Origin: Candidatus Hydrogenedentota bacterium
GTDB lineage: Bacteria; Hydrogenedentota; Hydrogenedentia; Hydrogenedentales; CAITNO01
Assembly: GCA_012730105.1 (NCBI GenBank)
Contig: JAAYBJ010000324.1
Span: forward strand, 1 to 53,418
Length of the DNA: 53,418 nt
Direction of reading: 5' to 3'
In this document: positions 43,877 to 53,418 of the stretch, piece after piece
Numbering within the stretch: the stretch's first letter is position 1
How the letters are laid out: every line of letters begins with the position of its first letter
The notes under the pieces: model-generated
Seen by the model: the letters and a program-made list of their open reading frames with translations, nothing else
Database searches by the model: none
What the model was told of the DNA's origin: nothing
Program-made: the position numbers and the translations under genes

Positions 43877-43905
43877 AGTATAGAATGCACTAAAAAAAAT
43901 GTCAA
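43877..43905 (-). promoter_or_regulatory. Near-consensus sigma70 promoter of the EGEGE lipoprotein
   Basis: TTGACA (43905-43900), a 17-base spacer beginning with eight Ts, and TATACT (43882-43877). One mismatch to the ideal promoter. The start would be near 43870, a ~77-base leader, then AAGGA before the ATG. It implies strong, housekeeping-type expression. Confidence 0.85.
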
Positions 43906-44143
43906 GTTTTCCTGTTCTACCGAGGACGTTCCTTCTAAAGAAATAACAATATTCGAAGATGATTTCTCTACCTATAAATATTCAACTCTTATGCTTTAGA
44001 TTCCCGCTAACAGGCGCCTTCTTCTGTATCGAAATTGGAGACCTCATAGGCGGTATATGCAGGATTAATTGGGCACGTTTTCCTGCAAATAAGCCAAGAT
44101 ATTCCTCTCCCAGGACGACACTGCTTTTGTGTTAAAAAAATAA

Positions 44144-44169
44144 CGGCGGACAGCCGTAACCGTCCGCCG
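44144..44169 (-). terminator. Terminator of gnd, bidirectional
   Basis: CGGCGGAC and GTCCGCCG form a perfect 8-bp stem with a 10-base loop. On the minus strand it is followed by TTATTTTTTT, and on the plus strand by eight As preceding a pyrimidine-free tail. It lies 23 bases after the gnd stop. Confidence 0.85.
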
Positions 44170-44192
44170 AAAAAAAAGACCTTCAGGTATTT

Positions 44193-45644
<1,452 letters not shown>

Positions 45645-45833
45645 GATCGTGTCTCCTACAGGTTTTGCGGCGGTCCGCGCCGCACAATAATGTAAAGTTG
45701 GATACCCCAATGACGTTTGCCCCTGCATCATGATAGCAAATAGGCACCCGGAAAAACGAATACCAGGCAATCGTCACACGAGGAAAGCGTCCCGATTTTT
45801 CCTGGCACTTTCGCCGCCCATCATATCGGTCCG

Positions 45834-46526
45834 CTATTGATATTGTCTGCTGAACAGGTGCGGATCATAGGGCGCCCTGCGGTTGGGGCAGTCTTTTCTT
45901 GAGCATAACTGGCAATTCACGAAGCCCTTGTCTGTCTCAAACCATACGCCAGAAACGGATTTAACTGGCGACATCAGGAAACTGTCCGTCAACGAGACAC
46001 CAATAGCGTCAGCGGCTCCTCGGAACAGGCGGAACAGGGGGCGCTGTTCGCTTACCGGCCAGTCCTGCAGGGAACCGGGATTCATTGTGGCGAGCGCGCC
46101 CGGCTGGTACGCGGCGGCGCAATGGTCTCCCACTGCGCGCAACGCCACAGCCAGGGCCATTTCCTTGACAGCATCCGCCCAGAACTGCTGCAGGGGATCC
46201 CGCAACGTGCGCGACCATGCTTCCAATTCGGTCCCGCAGGTGGCGATAAAGGGAAACACCCGATAAACCCCTTCCAGGTTGACACGCAACACGCGACTCC
46301 TAAACATAAAACCGTCAAGCATAACGGAGGCATCATCGGCAGGATTCACCGCCACCAATGTATAGAGACCCTTGGGCCGCGCACACGTTTCCGCGTCACG
46401 CGCGAAACACCTGATATCCTCCAGGAAGACCGATGACTCATCGGCATGAAGCCGCTGAAGCAGTTCCGGCTCATCAATTTTAAAGGGTATGGGGTCCAGA
46501 ATAGTCGGCGATACGTGTTTTCCCAT
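45834..46526 (-). CDS. Stand-alone MetH activation-domain-like protein
   Basis: 230 residues. MNPGSLQDWPVSEQRPLFRLF and the closing CQLCSRKDCPNRRAPYD resemble the activation domain of cobalamin-dependent methionine synthase, as found alone in corrinoid methyltransferase systems. It may bind S-adenosylmethionine or reactivate a corrinoid protein. The Cys triple near the C-terminus could bind metal. No methyltransferase or corrinoid protein is nearby. The ATG follows AAGAGG at 5 bases; upstream ATG (46553) lacks a site. It is followed 189 bases later by gnd and preceded by the HNH gene. Confidence 0.7.
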   Translation of the reverse strand: MGKHVSPTILDPIPFKIDEPELLQRLHADESSVFLEDIRCFARDAETCARPKGLYTLVAVNPADDASVMLDGFMFRSRVLRVNLEGVYRVFPFIATCGTELEAWSRTLRDPLQQFWADAVKEMALAVALRAVGDHCAAAYQPGALATMNPGSLQDWPVSEQRPLFRLFRGAADAIGVSLTDSFLMSPVKSVSGVWFETDKGFVNCQLCSRKDCPNRRAPYDPHLFSRQYQ

Positions 46527-46592
46527 GATGACCTCTTCATATCCTCTTGTCATGCGCGCTGTGTCGGCGCCCGATAACCGGAGCAACGAACC

Positions 46593-46973
46593 CTACTGTT
46601 CTTGAGACCTTTCATCCTTGCTGACCAGCAACTCCCGGAGCCCTTCAAAAGCCTGAAAGCCAAGGGGCTCGGACGGTGCGTTCCCTGTCGTGCCCCCATG
46701 GCCCACCCCACGCTGTTCCGCCGTTCCATGTTCATCATCGTGACAATACAAGCATAAAAGCGCCCAGTTGCTGCCATCCGGAGGATTGTTCATATGGTTC
46801 CCGTCCTTGTGGTGCACCGTCAGCTCACGAAGACGGGTGCCGGAAAATTCCCGGCCGCAGCGCTGGCACACATGGGGAAAGAGTTTCAGCGCCTGTTCCC
46901 GGTACGTTTTAGCCCGTTCATTATTTTCACGTCTCAACGATGCCAGCAAGGCAGATTTTCGTTTCTCATCCAT
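46593..46973 (-). CDS. yajD: HNH nuclease, YajD-like
   Basis: 126 residues. CQRCGREFSGTRLRELTVHHKDGNHMNN and LLCLYCHDDEH form the HNH fold with its two CxxC zinc pairs; the metal His is in VHHKDGNH. The size and RRENNERAKTYREQALKL start match E. coli YajD. The family cuts DNA, but the cellular role is unclear. It ends 66 bases before the MetH-like gene. The C-terminal 35 residues are extra and not conserved. Confidence 0.85.
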   Translation of the reverse strand: MDEKRKSALLASLRRENNERAKTYREQALKLFPHVCQRCGREFSGTRLRELTVHHKDGNHMNNPPDGSNWALLCLYCHDDEHGTAEQRGVGHGGTTGNAPSEPLGFQAFEGLRELLVSKDERSQEQ

Positions 46974-47093
46974 TGCATGATTAATCCTTGGCTGTAGGTC
47001 TTTTTGATCACGAATACTTGACCGAAATCGTTATCAAGGCATCCATGCTTCTCACCCTAGACCCGTACTTTAATCATACGTTCGGGCTAACAT

Positions 47094-49508
47094 CTATTTT
47101 TTTCGCCCGATAGCGTTCTCTTCAGCCGGACGACATGATCCGGACAGCACCTTGGCTATTGTCTTCAGGCAATCCTCCGCATCGATATGTGATAGGAATC
47201 GGTACAGAAACGTTTCCTGAAACAGGCGCAAAGCCTCCTGCACCCGCCTCGGGCGCGGAGTGCCTCCAGTTGCCCGGGCATCCGGTCCCGCCACATCCGA
47301 ATCTCTTTCTTCCGCGGGCGTTTTTTTTGCGTTTGTCAGGTCTGTTTCACCCATTCGAGTCGCATTGTCCACTGAGTCAGCATCGGTAAACAGGAAAGGG
47401 CATTGTTCGGCAAGAAGGTTGAACCAGCCAATGCTGTGAGCCACGGTAAGCGGGAAAAGGGTTTCCCCATAATAACGGGAAAGGTGCATGTCGGTAGGCG
47501 TCCCATTAGGCAGTTGAACCGGATGGCAATGGGGCACACGGAAACCACGCTGGGTAAAATAAAAACGCCCGGTGATCCGCAGGACTTCTTTCCCTTCCAC
47601 CTCCGCAAAACTACGCAACACCCCCTCGCAGGAAGGCCCACCGACAGGGTTGGAACAAGGGCGGAACCCATCCACAAGAAAACACTTGTTCCAGCTGAAG
47701 GTGTTTCCCATACGATCCTCGATTTCAAAGTAATCGCCCCACCATGAGGTGTGATACCGAATACGGCCGTTGAACATGGCGTATAAACCATTGTCTTGCG
47801 CTTCTACATGCTTTTCCCGGAACGTACCGGGAAGGGTATGCGCCTCGGCGGTCGTATCATCGAAACGAATTTCGCCCCAGTGCGACGCCGTGAAATATGT
47901 TGCCCAGGAGAGTGCCTCCAGACGACCGGGCATGGTGTCCGGTATTGCTTCCAAGCGTTTTTGAAGCCGCGCCACGCTGAAAGGATCCAGTATTTCCCGG
48001 CACTCCGCCGGTACGACAGCAGGATGGGCGGGAATTATTTCCCGACCGTGGAGCACGGTTTCCACTTCCCCATGATTGTCACGCCAATAGGCTTCAAACA
48101 GGCAGGTATTAAACGGATGTGAAACACCAAAGATATGAAGTGGGCTGCTCATGTCTTCAACAAGATGTAGCACCCTCCCGGCAAGGTCCAGGGATGTTTC
48201 GGTATTTTGAACGTCCGTGGCGGCCTTTAATTCGTCAAGCAGTTCTCCCATATACCGACGCGCGGCCCCACCGAAGGTACCATAGCCGAAAAAGCCCCGT
48301 CCCGTCAGGGGGTTATAGGCGTGCCGCAATGGTTTAACACCGGAATCCTCCAGCACCACAGCGCTTACCAGGCGCAGGCCATCAGCAAGGTCCATCCTTG
48401 GAGCCCACGGCTGAGCATGATACCGTTGCAGGCTCTCCTCGGTAAGCGTGTGATGCACCACGCTGTGATGCTTTTCTATTGGAAGTCTTCCTCTGCCGGG
48501 CATCACTTTTTCTTTTACATCCGCGCGCACACGAAACCGCGCGCGACACCAGACGCCCATATCTGAATTTTCCCGGGCGAGTTTTCCAACGGCGGCATAG
48601 GCGCGGACCTTGTCGATGGTGTTCAACGTATTCAGTGCCCAGAGCCGCTCCTCATCCTCTCCGGAATCAAGGATAGTTTCAAAATAACTTCTCTCCGCAT
48701 CCGGAGAAATCTGGCGGGCCCGGTAAAATCCGAGGGCAAGGCGCGCCATGCGCGCGGCGGATGAATTTGCTTCCCGGGCCAAGGCCGTCCTCAGCAGCAC
48801 GTCCGCGCCGTGGACATCAGAAGCGCCAAGGGCGTCATACGCTTCCTGGCGAACGAGATAGTCTTCGGACTCCGAAAAAGTTTTAAAAAAAGACAACGCG
48901 GGCGCACATCCCTGCTCCGTCAAAAGCCGTGCCGCATACAGGCGGGTAAGAGGATCGTCTCCAAGGAGCAGGGACTCGAGCACGGGAACGTCATCGCTAT
49001 CAGTTTGGCCTGCCAATGCAGCAAGGGCAGCCCGGTCCGCAAGGGCACAACCTGTTTCTGCGACATTCTTAAGCAGAACGGCCTTCTCCGCTTCATTTAA
49101 ACCGCTTTCCCGAAGGGCATAACAGGCGGCAGCCCGGACGGCGCCGTTTCGCTTCGGATCCACGGCCACCGCCAGCAACGGCGCCCGAAGGTCTTCGCCC
49201 CCCAGTTCCCCGGCTATGCGGGCCGCTTCGTACCGTTCCGCGTCATTTCCAAAACGCAACAGATGTTCCAGCCAGGCAGCCGCCTCTTCTCCCCGTTCCG
49301 CAAAGGCGACAAGCGAATCCAACCGTTCCAATCCCTGTTTGCTCCCGTAGAAGCGGAATAATTCACCGATAGACAGTTCTCCGGCCGAATCATCAGAGGG
49401 CGGCCCCTTCGATACGATCAGCGTAAAAAGAAACGCTACGACCGCGAAAAACGCCCCCATTCCCAAACAAACATGTTGGGGGGCTCTATTTTTTGGCGAA
49501 GATGTCAT
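47094..49508 (-). CDS. HEAT-repeat protein fused to phospholipase-C/S1-nuclease-like domain
   Basis: 804 residues. One membrane segment near the start (AFFAVVAFLFTLIVS) is followed by HEAT-like helical repeats (about 60-330; for example ERYEAARIAGELGG and LTRLYAARLLTEQG). The second half contains HLVEDMSSPLH (448-458) and VAHSIGWFNLL, the His/Asp pattern of zinc-dependent phospholipase C or S1/P1 nuclease. Whether the three-metal site is complete cannot be judged by eye. The HEAT part may bind other proteins at the membrane. ATG 49508 is chosen over an upstream TTG because it starts just before the membrane helix; AGGA is 12 bases ahead. It lies 185 bases after pbpC. Confidence 0.7.
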   Translation of the reverse strand: MTSSPKNRAPQHVCLGMGAFFAVVAFLFTLIVSKGPPSDDSAGELSIGELFRFYGSKQGLERLDSLVAFAERGEEAAAWLEHLLRFGNDAERYEAARIAGELGGEDLRAPLLAVAVDPKRNGAVRAAACYALRESGLNEAEKAVLLKNVAETGCALADRAALAALAGQTDSDDVPVLESLLLGDDPLTRLYAARLLTEQGCAPALSFFKTFSESEDYLVRQEAYDALGASDVHGADVLLRTALAREANSSAARMARLALGFYRARQISPDAERSYFETILDSGEDEERLWALNTLNTIDKVRAYAAVGKLARENSDMGVWCRARFRVRADVKEKVMPGRGRLPIEKHHSVVHHTLTEESLQRYHAQPWAPRMDLADGLRLVSAVVLEDSGVKPLRHAYNPLTGRGFFGYGTFGGAARRYMGELLDELKAATDVQNTETSLDLAGRVLHLVEDMSSPLHIFGVSHPFNTCLFEAYWRDNHGEVETVLHGREIIPAHPAVVPAECREILDPFSVARLQKRLEAIPDTMPGRLEALSWATYFTASHWGEIRFDDTTAEAHTLPGTFREKHVEAQDNGLYAMFNGRIRYHTSWWGDYFEIEDRMGNTFSWNKCFLVDGFRPCSNPVGGPSCEGVLRSFAEVEGKEVLRITGRFYFTQRGFRVPHCHPVQLPNGTPTDMHLSRYYGETLFPLTVAHSIGWFNLLAEQCPFLFTDADSVDNATRMGETDLTNAKKTPAEERDSDVAGPDARATGGTPRPRRVQEALRLFQETFLYRFLSHIDAEDCLKTIAKVLSGSCRPAEENAIGRKK

Positions 49509-49693
49509 AAAATTTGTTCGTCCTGCCGGCGAGATTTTAGCATGCACGCGCGGGGGATAGCCAACGGCATGGCGATAAGCATAAGCGCGCGCCACGTCAC
49601 CCGATATATTCTCCAAAACATCCGGGCGAACTATTGAATTCCTCCCGCTGCGCGTTTTGCCCCTTCCGTCCGCCCCATATTTATCACAACCAC

Positions 49694-51997
49694 TCAGCCT
49701 GCGGTTACGACAAAAGTCACCTTAGCCGTCTGCCCGCCGGCATTCATGCAGGATACTTCCTGTTCACCCGGAGTCAGCTCCATAAAGAGGGGACTGTGAT
49801 AATCGGAAACACCCAGGTATCGACCGTTACAATACCATTGCAGCGTTTCCCGGGCGGCATTTGCCTCAAGACGGATACGGTCCAGTCCCTCTTCGCCGGA
49901 TAATACATACGTGGCATTTTGCACGGGCGTTTTAATGGCGAGCTTTCGCCGGCGATCCCGTTGAGCCGCCGAATCCTCAGCACCTGTTCTGGCACTTTCC
50001 CTTGCTGCAGGCACCTTTGCGAGATCCCAGTTTCTTGTTTCCGCCGGCCAATGCACTTCAACCGTTCCGTTGTCACTGGGTCGATGGACATCGCATTGGC
50101 GGTGCAAATACTGTTCTGCGGGAAAGAGGGCCGTCGAGGTTACCGGGCACCAAGGGCCGGCCGGTAGACCTGTCGCGGCACACACCTTTACCTGAGCCAG
50201 GCGGCCTTCCACGGGCGGCCAGGCGGGTGCGGACGGCACGGGTAGCGACCGAAACACACGCGCCGCCAAGGGCAACGCGGCCTGCGCGCCGATAAGCCGG
50301 TGCGAGGGATGACCGTCGGTATTGCCCAGCCAAACACCCACGACATAATGCCCGTTAAAGGCCACCGCCCACGCGTCACGGTAACCCGATGACGTGCCTG
50401 TTTTCCAGCAGATCCTCTGGGTCCGGTCGTTTGGCCTGACGAGGTTAGTCCAGGGCTCATCAGGGAAGGGCTGTTCAAGCATATACCACAAGGCTAGCGC
50501 CACTCCCTCTGAAAGCACGCGCCGCGGCTGGATCGTGGCGGAATCCTCACGCACCAGGACCGCCTCCTGCGCAAGTCCAAGGCGTGCGAGGGCAAGATAC
50601 GCGTTGACCAGGGCTTCGAGTCTCACCTCACAGTTCCCCAGCACCAGACCCAGCCCGTAATACTCAGGAACCCGACTGAATCCGCCGAAACCCAGGCTTC
50701 GGAGAAATTCCAAGGTCGGATCGACGCCCATACGCTCGAGGACCTGTACAGCCGGTATATTCAAAGACCAGCGCAGCGCCTCCCCGGCGGATACCAGCCC
50801 ATTGAATTCACCGTCGAAATTGTTCGGATTATAGATGCCGTAATCCAGGTCACGGTCCAAAAACGCCTCCGTAGGATAGAGCCGCTGCCGTTCCATGGCC
50901 AAGGCGTAGACAAAGGGTTTCAACGCGGACCCCGGCGCGCGCGGCGCGCGGCAGGCGTCATATTGACCTTGGATGGCGCCATTATAAAAATCAGCGGATC
51001 CAATCCGGGCGAGAATCTCGCAGGAACGGGTATCCACCACCATGAGCGCCGCATTGTTGATTTGGTTATCGAATTGCCGCAAGTGCTCGCGAACCAGGTT
51101 TTCCAGCCGCGCCTGCAACACGCCGTCAAGCGCAAGGACAAGACTGCCATCGCGTCGGGCGCGTTCGCGAAGATGCTGCGCGGTATGGGGCGCGAGAACC
51201 GGGAACTCATGCCAGGACACCTCCAGCGGCCGGGCCGCATGAACGCGCAACAAGTCTTCGCTGATAAATCCTTCTTCACGCATACGTGCCAGCACCGCAT
51301 TGCGTCGGACCAGAGCCCGTTCCGGATGCAAGAAAGGATTCATCAGGGTCGGCGATTTGGGAAGCCCGGCCAGCAGGGCCGCCTCATCCAGGGTCACCTC
51401 CGACGCACTCTTCCCGAAATAACGGCGCGCCGCGGCTTCGGCGCCGACAAGATTGCCGCCATAAGGCGCCCGGTTCAGGTAGGCCCCAAGAATGGCATCC
51501 TTGTCCGCGCACCGTTCCAGGCGGATTGCGGCCAAGGCCTGGGCCGCCTTGCCTGAGAAACCGCGGCCGGCATACTGCTGCTTCACAAGTTGCATTGTCA
51601 GGGTGGACGCGCCGGAAACGATATCCCCTGCCCGCGCGTTGGACCAGGCCGCGCGCAGCACGGCACACAGGTCAATCCCCGCGTGCCAATAAAAGCGCTT
51701 GTCTTCGGCCGCAAGTGTAGCGTTGATCAGATGGGGACTGGCGGTTTCAAGACTGAAGGGAAACAGCCATTGTTCTTCGTCATTCAGAAACGCATAAAGC
51801 AGACGCCCTTCCCGGTCCAACAGCATCGGTGACGGTCGTGCTTCCAGGCAAGGCGCCGCATCAAGACGGGGCAGAAACAGTGCCACCCCACGCGCGACAG
51901 TTCCCTGAAACACAAGCATAAGCCCCAAAAGCGCCACTGCGGCGACGCCACAAGCGGCGATCTTCCGGAAAAACGCATATTTTCCGCGAAGAATCAT
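49694..51997 (-). CDS. pbpC: Penicillin-binding protein 1C
   Basis: 767 residues. A membrane anchor (IAACGVAAVALLGLMLVFQG) precedes a GT51 transglycosylase (EDKRFYWHAGID, ASTLTMQLVKQ, NRAPYGGNLVGAEAAARRYFGK). The transpeptidase domain has the three motifs: SALK in PGSALKPF, SLN in RWSLNIPA and KTG in CWKTGTSSG. The C-terminal BiPBP_C domain is present (LDRIRLEANAARETLQWYCNG). Length and order match PBP1C. The ATG overlaps the alpha-2-macroglobulin stop by 4 bases, the same pairing as E. coli yfhM-pbpC, which is thought to guard the periplasm against proteases when the wall is damaged. Confidence 0.95.
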   Translation of the reverse strand: MILRGKYAFFRKIAACGVAAVALLGLMLVFQGTVARGVALFLPRLDAAPCLEARPSPMLLDREGRLLYAFLNDEEQWLFPFSLETASPHLINATLAAEDKRFYWHAGIDLCAVLRAAWSNARAGDIVSGASTLTMQLVKQQYAGRGFSGKAAQALAAIRLERCADKDAILGAYLNRAPYGGNLVGAEAAARRYFGKSASEVTLDEAALLAGLPKSPTLMNPFLHPERALVRRNAVLARMREEGFISEDLLRVHAARPLEVSWHEFPVLAPHTAQHLRERARRDGSLVLALDGVLQARLENLVREHLRQFDNQINNAALMVVDTRSCEILARIGSADFYNGAIQGQYDACRAPRAPGSALKPFVYALAMERQRLYPTEAFLDRDLDYGIYNPNNFDGEFNGLVSAGEALRWSLNIPAVQVLERMGVDPTLEFLRSLGFGGFSRVPEYYGLGLVLGNCEVRLEALVNAYLALARLGLAQEAVLVREDSATIQPRRVLSEGVALALWYMLEQPFPDEPWTNLVRPNDRTQRICWKTGTSSGYRDAWAVAFNGHYVVGVWLGNTDGHPSHRLIGAQAALPLAARVFRSLPVPSAPAWPPVEGRLAQVKVCAATGLPAGPWCPVTSTALFPAEQYLHRQCDVHRPSDNGTVEVHWPAETRNWDLAKVPAARESARTGAEDSAAQRDRRRKLAIKTPVQNATYVLSGEEGLDRIRLEANAARETLQWYCNGRYLGVSDYHSPLFMELTPGEQEVSCMNAGGQTAKVTFVVTAG

Positions 51998-53418
51998 TGG
52001 ATGGCAATTTCCGAGGGCACGGTTGTCGCCTGAAGATCCGGGGCGTACATGCATTCCGCGTGCAGCGCGGGCAACTGAAAACGTCCCGGGGTAACAGCGC
52101 GCACCAAGTAGCGGAAGGTGTACATTTTTGCTTCAATATTGTTCATGGCGAAAGCAAGGCGGTCATCACGCACCTCCAGGAAATCCGGGGTGATGATGAG
52201 ATTATTGGCGTCAACATCTTCAGACTCCTCTTCTTCCGACTCGTCTCCCTCCGATGCAGCCCGAGGCTGCTTGTCGGCTTCCAGTCTGGGATTTGCGATT
52301 TCAAAGCCCGCCGGAAGGAGGTCGGTAACCAGCAGGTTCTGCATCGGCTTTCTCGGTATGATGGTAAGTTCCACCATGTACTGTGCACCGTGCTTATAAA
52401 GGGATTCCTCCACAGGCGTTCCGTTCTCGTTCATGATTCCACGGGAGATGACAATTCCCTTTTCCACAGGAACCAGCCTGGGCGCCAGGGGATTGCCGGA
52501 TATTTCCAGGTAGACATAAGCGGGGGCGGCGCCTTCATTAGCGACCTCAAAACGAGGGGCGGCCCCTTCCAGAGTCTTTGAAAACACGTCGCCCGCGTTT
52601 ATCACCCGTTCGCCGTCCAGATCCGCAATTCGAATGGACGCGGCCCCCGGATCCGCCTTTTGATTTTCCAGGTACAAGCCCAATGCGGTAACCGCGAAGG
52701 CCGTACCCTGGGTGGTATAGCGATCCCTGTCCGCCAGGTAGGAAACCAGGGATTCCACCAAGGGGCGACAGCGTTCTTCCGGCGCGTTCATCTGCATGAG
52801 CGCAATAAGGTGAACCGCCTCCGCACGAACAACAGAGTGAAGATTTCCGCCATATTCATGGGGCCCGTCTTCCGATACGGGCGCGCCGTCCAAATATTCC
52901 AACAGCGATTCCGGCGCGCTGGAGTGCATGGCACGGGCCGCGGCCAACAAATGGCGCGCCGAGCGCGGGACACTGACGGTATCGAAACGTGGAGCGAATT
53001 CGATGGCCTCCAGGTTTCCGTCCAGGGCGAGCACGTAACAGGCGTAGGCGCGCAGGTAGTAATTGCCCGCGGTGGAAACGCGGTCATTCTTCATGATTTC
53101 AGCCACATGGTTCTGCAGGTTGTTGAAGGCCGGTTCATACACCGGCACGGCATGATCCCGACGCACCAGTGTGAGGAAATGCAGGGCATACACCGACCCG
53201 TAGGGATAGGATTCCACGGATCCCGGCCAGTAACCGATGCCGCCGTCCACGGTCTGCATGGACAAGAGGCGTTCAACGGCGGAAGCGATATAACTGTCCG
53301 CGTTGGAAGCCACCTTGGCCGCTTCCATATCCCCTATGAACAGGTCATCGTAAAGCCGGGCATAGTTGCGCAGGAAATACAGGGGCATGGCGCGGGAGAC
53401 AGTTTGTTCCACACACCC
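51994..53418 (-). CDS. yfhM: Alpha-2-macroglobulin family protein, C-terminal part
   Basis: Incomplete: the gene runs past the window end. The visible 474 residues begin at GCVEQTVSRAMPLYF, the thioester motif CxEQ that traps proteases covalently, so all of the upstream MG domains lie outside. The following helical toroid (STAGNYYLRAYACYVLALDG) and RYTTQGTAFAVTALGLYLE form the thioester domain, then a last MG domain with an acidic insertion (EGDESEEEESEDVDANN). It is normally a periplasmic lipoprotein. It overlaps pbpC by 4 bases. The predicted Met at 53412 (GTG) is internal and not a real start. Confidence 0.93.
   Translation of the reverse strand, partial: GCVEQTVSRAMPLYFLRNYARLYDDLFIGDMEAAKVASNADSYIASAVERLLSMQTVDGGIGYWPGSVESYPYGSVYALHFLTLVRRDHAVPVYEPAFNNLQNHVAEIMKNDRVSTAGNYYLRAYACYVLALDGNLEAIEFAPRFDTVSVPRSARHLLAAARAMHSSAPESLLEYLDGAPVSEDGPHEYGGNLHSVVRAEAVHLIALMQMNAPEERCRPLVESLVSYLADRDRYTTQGTAFAVTALGLYLENQKADPGAASIRIADLDGERVINAGDVFSKTLEGAAPRFEVANEGAAPAYVYLEISGNPLAPRLVPVEKGIVISRGIMNENGTPVEESLYKHGAQYMVELTIIPRKPMQNLLVTDLLPAGFEIANPRLEADKQPRAASEGDESEEEESEDVDANNLIITPDFLEVRDDRLAFAMNNIEAKMYTFRYLVRAVTPGRFQLPALHAECMYAPDLQATTVPSEIAIQ

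Larger units (their letters stand above)
43794..44192. other. Intergenic region, AT-rich
   Basis: 399 bases between gnd (3' side) and the EGEGE gene (5' side). It contains the promoter at 43877-43905 and the gnd terminator at 44144-44169. The remaining part is AT-rich with no gene. A plus-strand 80-codon open frame (43757-43999) runs through the promoter and is rejected. Confidence 0.6.

Noticed and set aside
43757-43999. 80-codon plus-strand frame at the EGEGE promoter
   Set aside because: It covers the sigma70 promoter and the signal peptide in antisense, with no similarity.

Overview
The window reads as chromosomal DNA of a Gram-negative, probably free-living bacterium. An outer-membrane porin, two lipoprotein-like surface proteins, a PBP1C/alpha-2-macroglobulin pair and many secreted or PQQ/VCBS-type propeller proteins point to a diderm envelope. 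Two proteins carry long Glu-Gly (EGEGE) tracts next to PASTA domains. Together with secreted propeller proteins, I associate this style with uncultured Hydrogenedentota/Planctomycetes-like lineages. That placement is inference and was not tested by phylogeny.

Layout. 1-5.6 kb: three minus-strand genes (5-TM PQQ-like propeller, secreted VCBS propeller, secreted tandem alpha/beta hydrolase). 5.6-6.3 kb: a gene-free stretch with two opposed copies of a ~77-bp palindromic element. 6.3-9.8 kb: AI-2E-type permease facing psd-pssA (phosphatidylethanolamine synthesis) and radC. 10.2-11.9 kb: AT-richer gene for a polytopic membrane protein. 12-15.5 kb: metG and a porin. 15.9-22.6 kb: a compact nine-gene operon infC-rpmI-rplT-hisA-tyrA-tmk-holB-ricT-tatD with a leader attenuator; infC appears to start at AUC. 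22.6-27.2 kb: M20 peptidase and a PASTA/EGEGE/PKD/FGE-fold surface protein. 27.5-35.7 kb: plus-strand run of a sodium symporter, an orphan sugar ABC permease, a GH30 glycosidase, a secreted ankyrin protein and a DUF3810 membrane metalloprotease-like protein. 35.7-40.5 kb: yggS-type gene, pheS-pheT, a small coiled-coil gene and zapA. 40.6-43.9 kb: a giant EGEGE/PASTA lipoprotein behind a near-consensus sigma70 promoter. 44.2-47 kb: gnd, a stand-alone MetH-activation-like protein and an HNH nuclease. 47-53.4 kb: HEAT-repeat/phospholipase-C-like protein, pbpC and the C-terminal part of an alpha-2-macroglobulin cut by the window edge at its thioester motif.

The most notable signals are regulatory. 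The infC leader holds a terminator, a perfect 9-bp antiterminator pairing and a possible anti-antiterminator, followed by an AUC start on infC. This combines an attenuator like that of Bacillus with a rare-start device like that of E. coli. Other points worth a look are the coiled-coil gene between pheT and zapA, the two EGEGE/PASTA proteins, the secreted ankyrin/DUF3810 pair and the palindromic element. I see no tRNA, rRNA, CRISPR array, insertion sequence or prophage.
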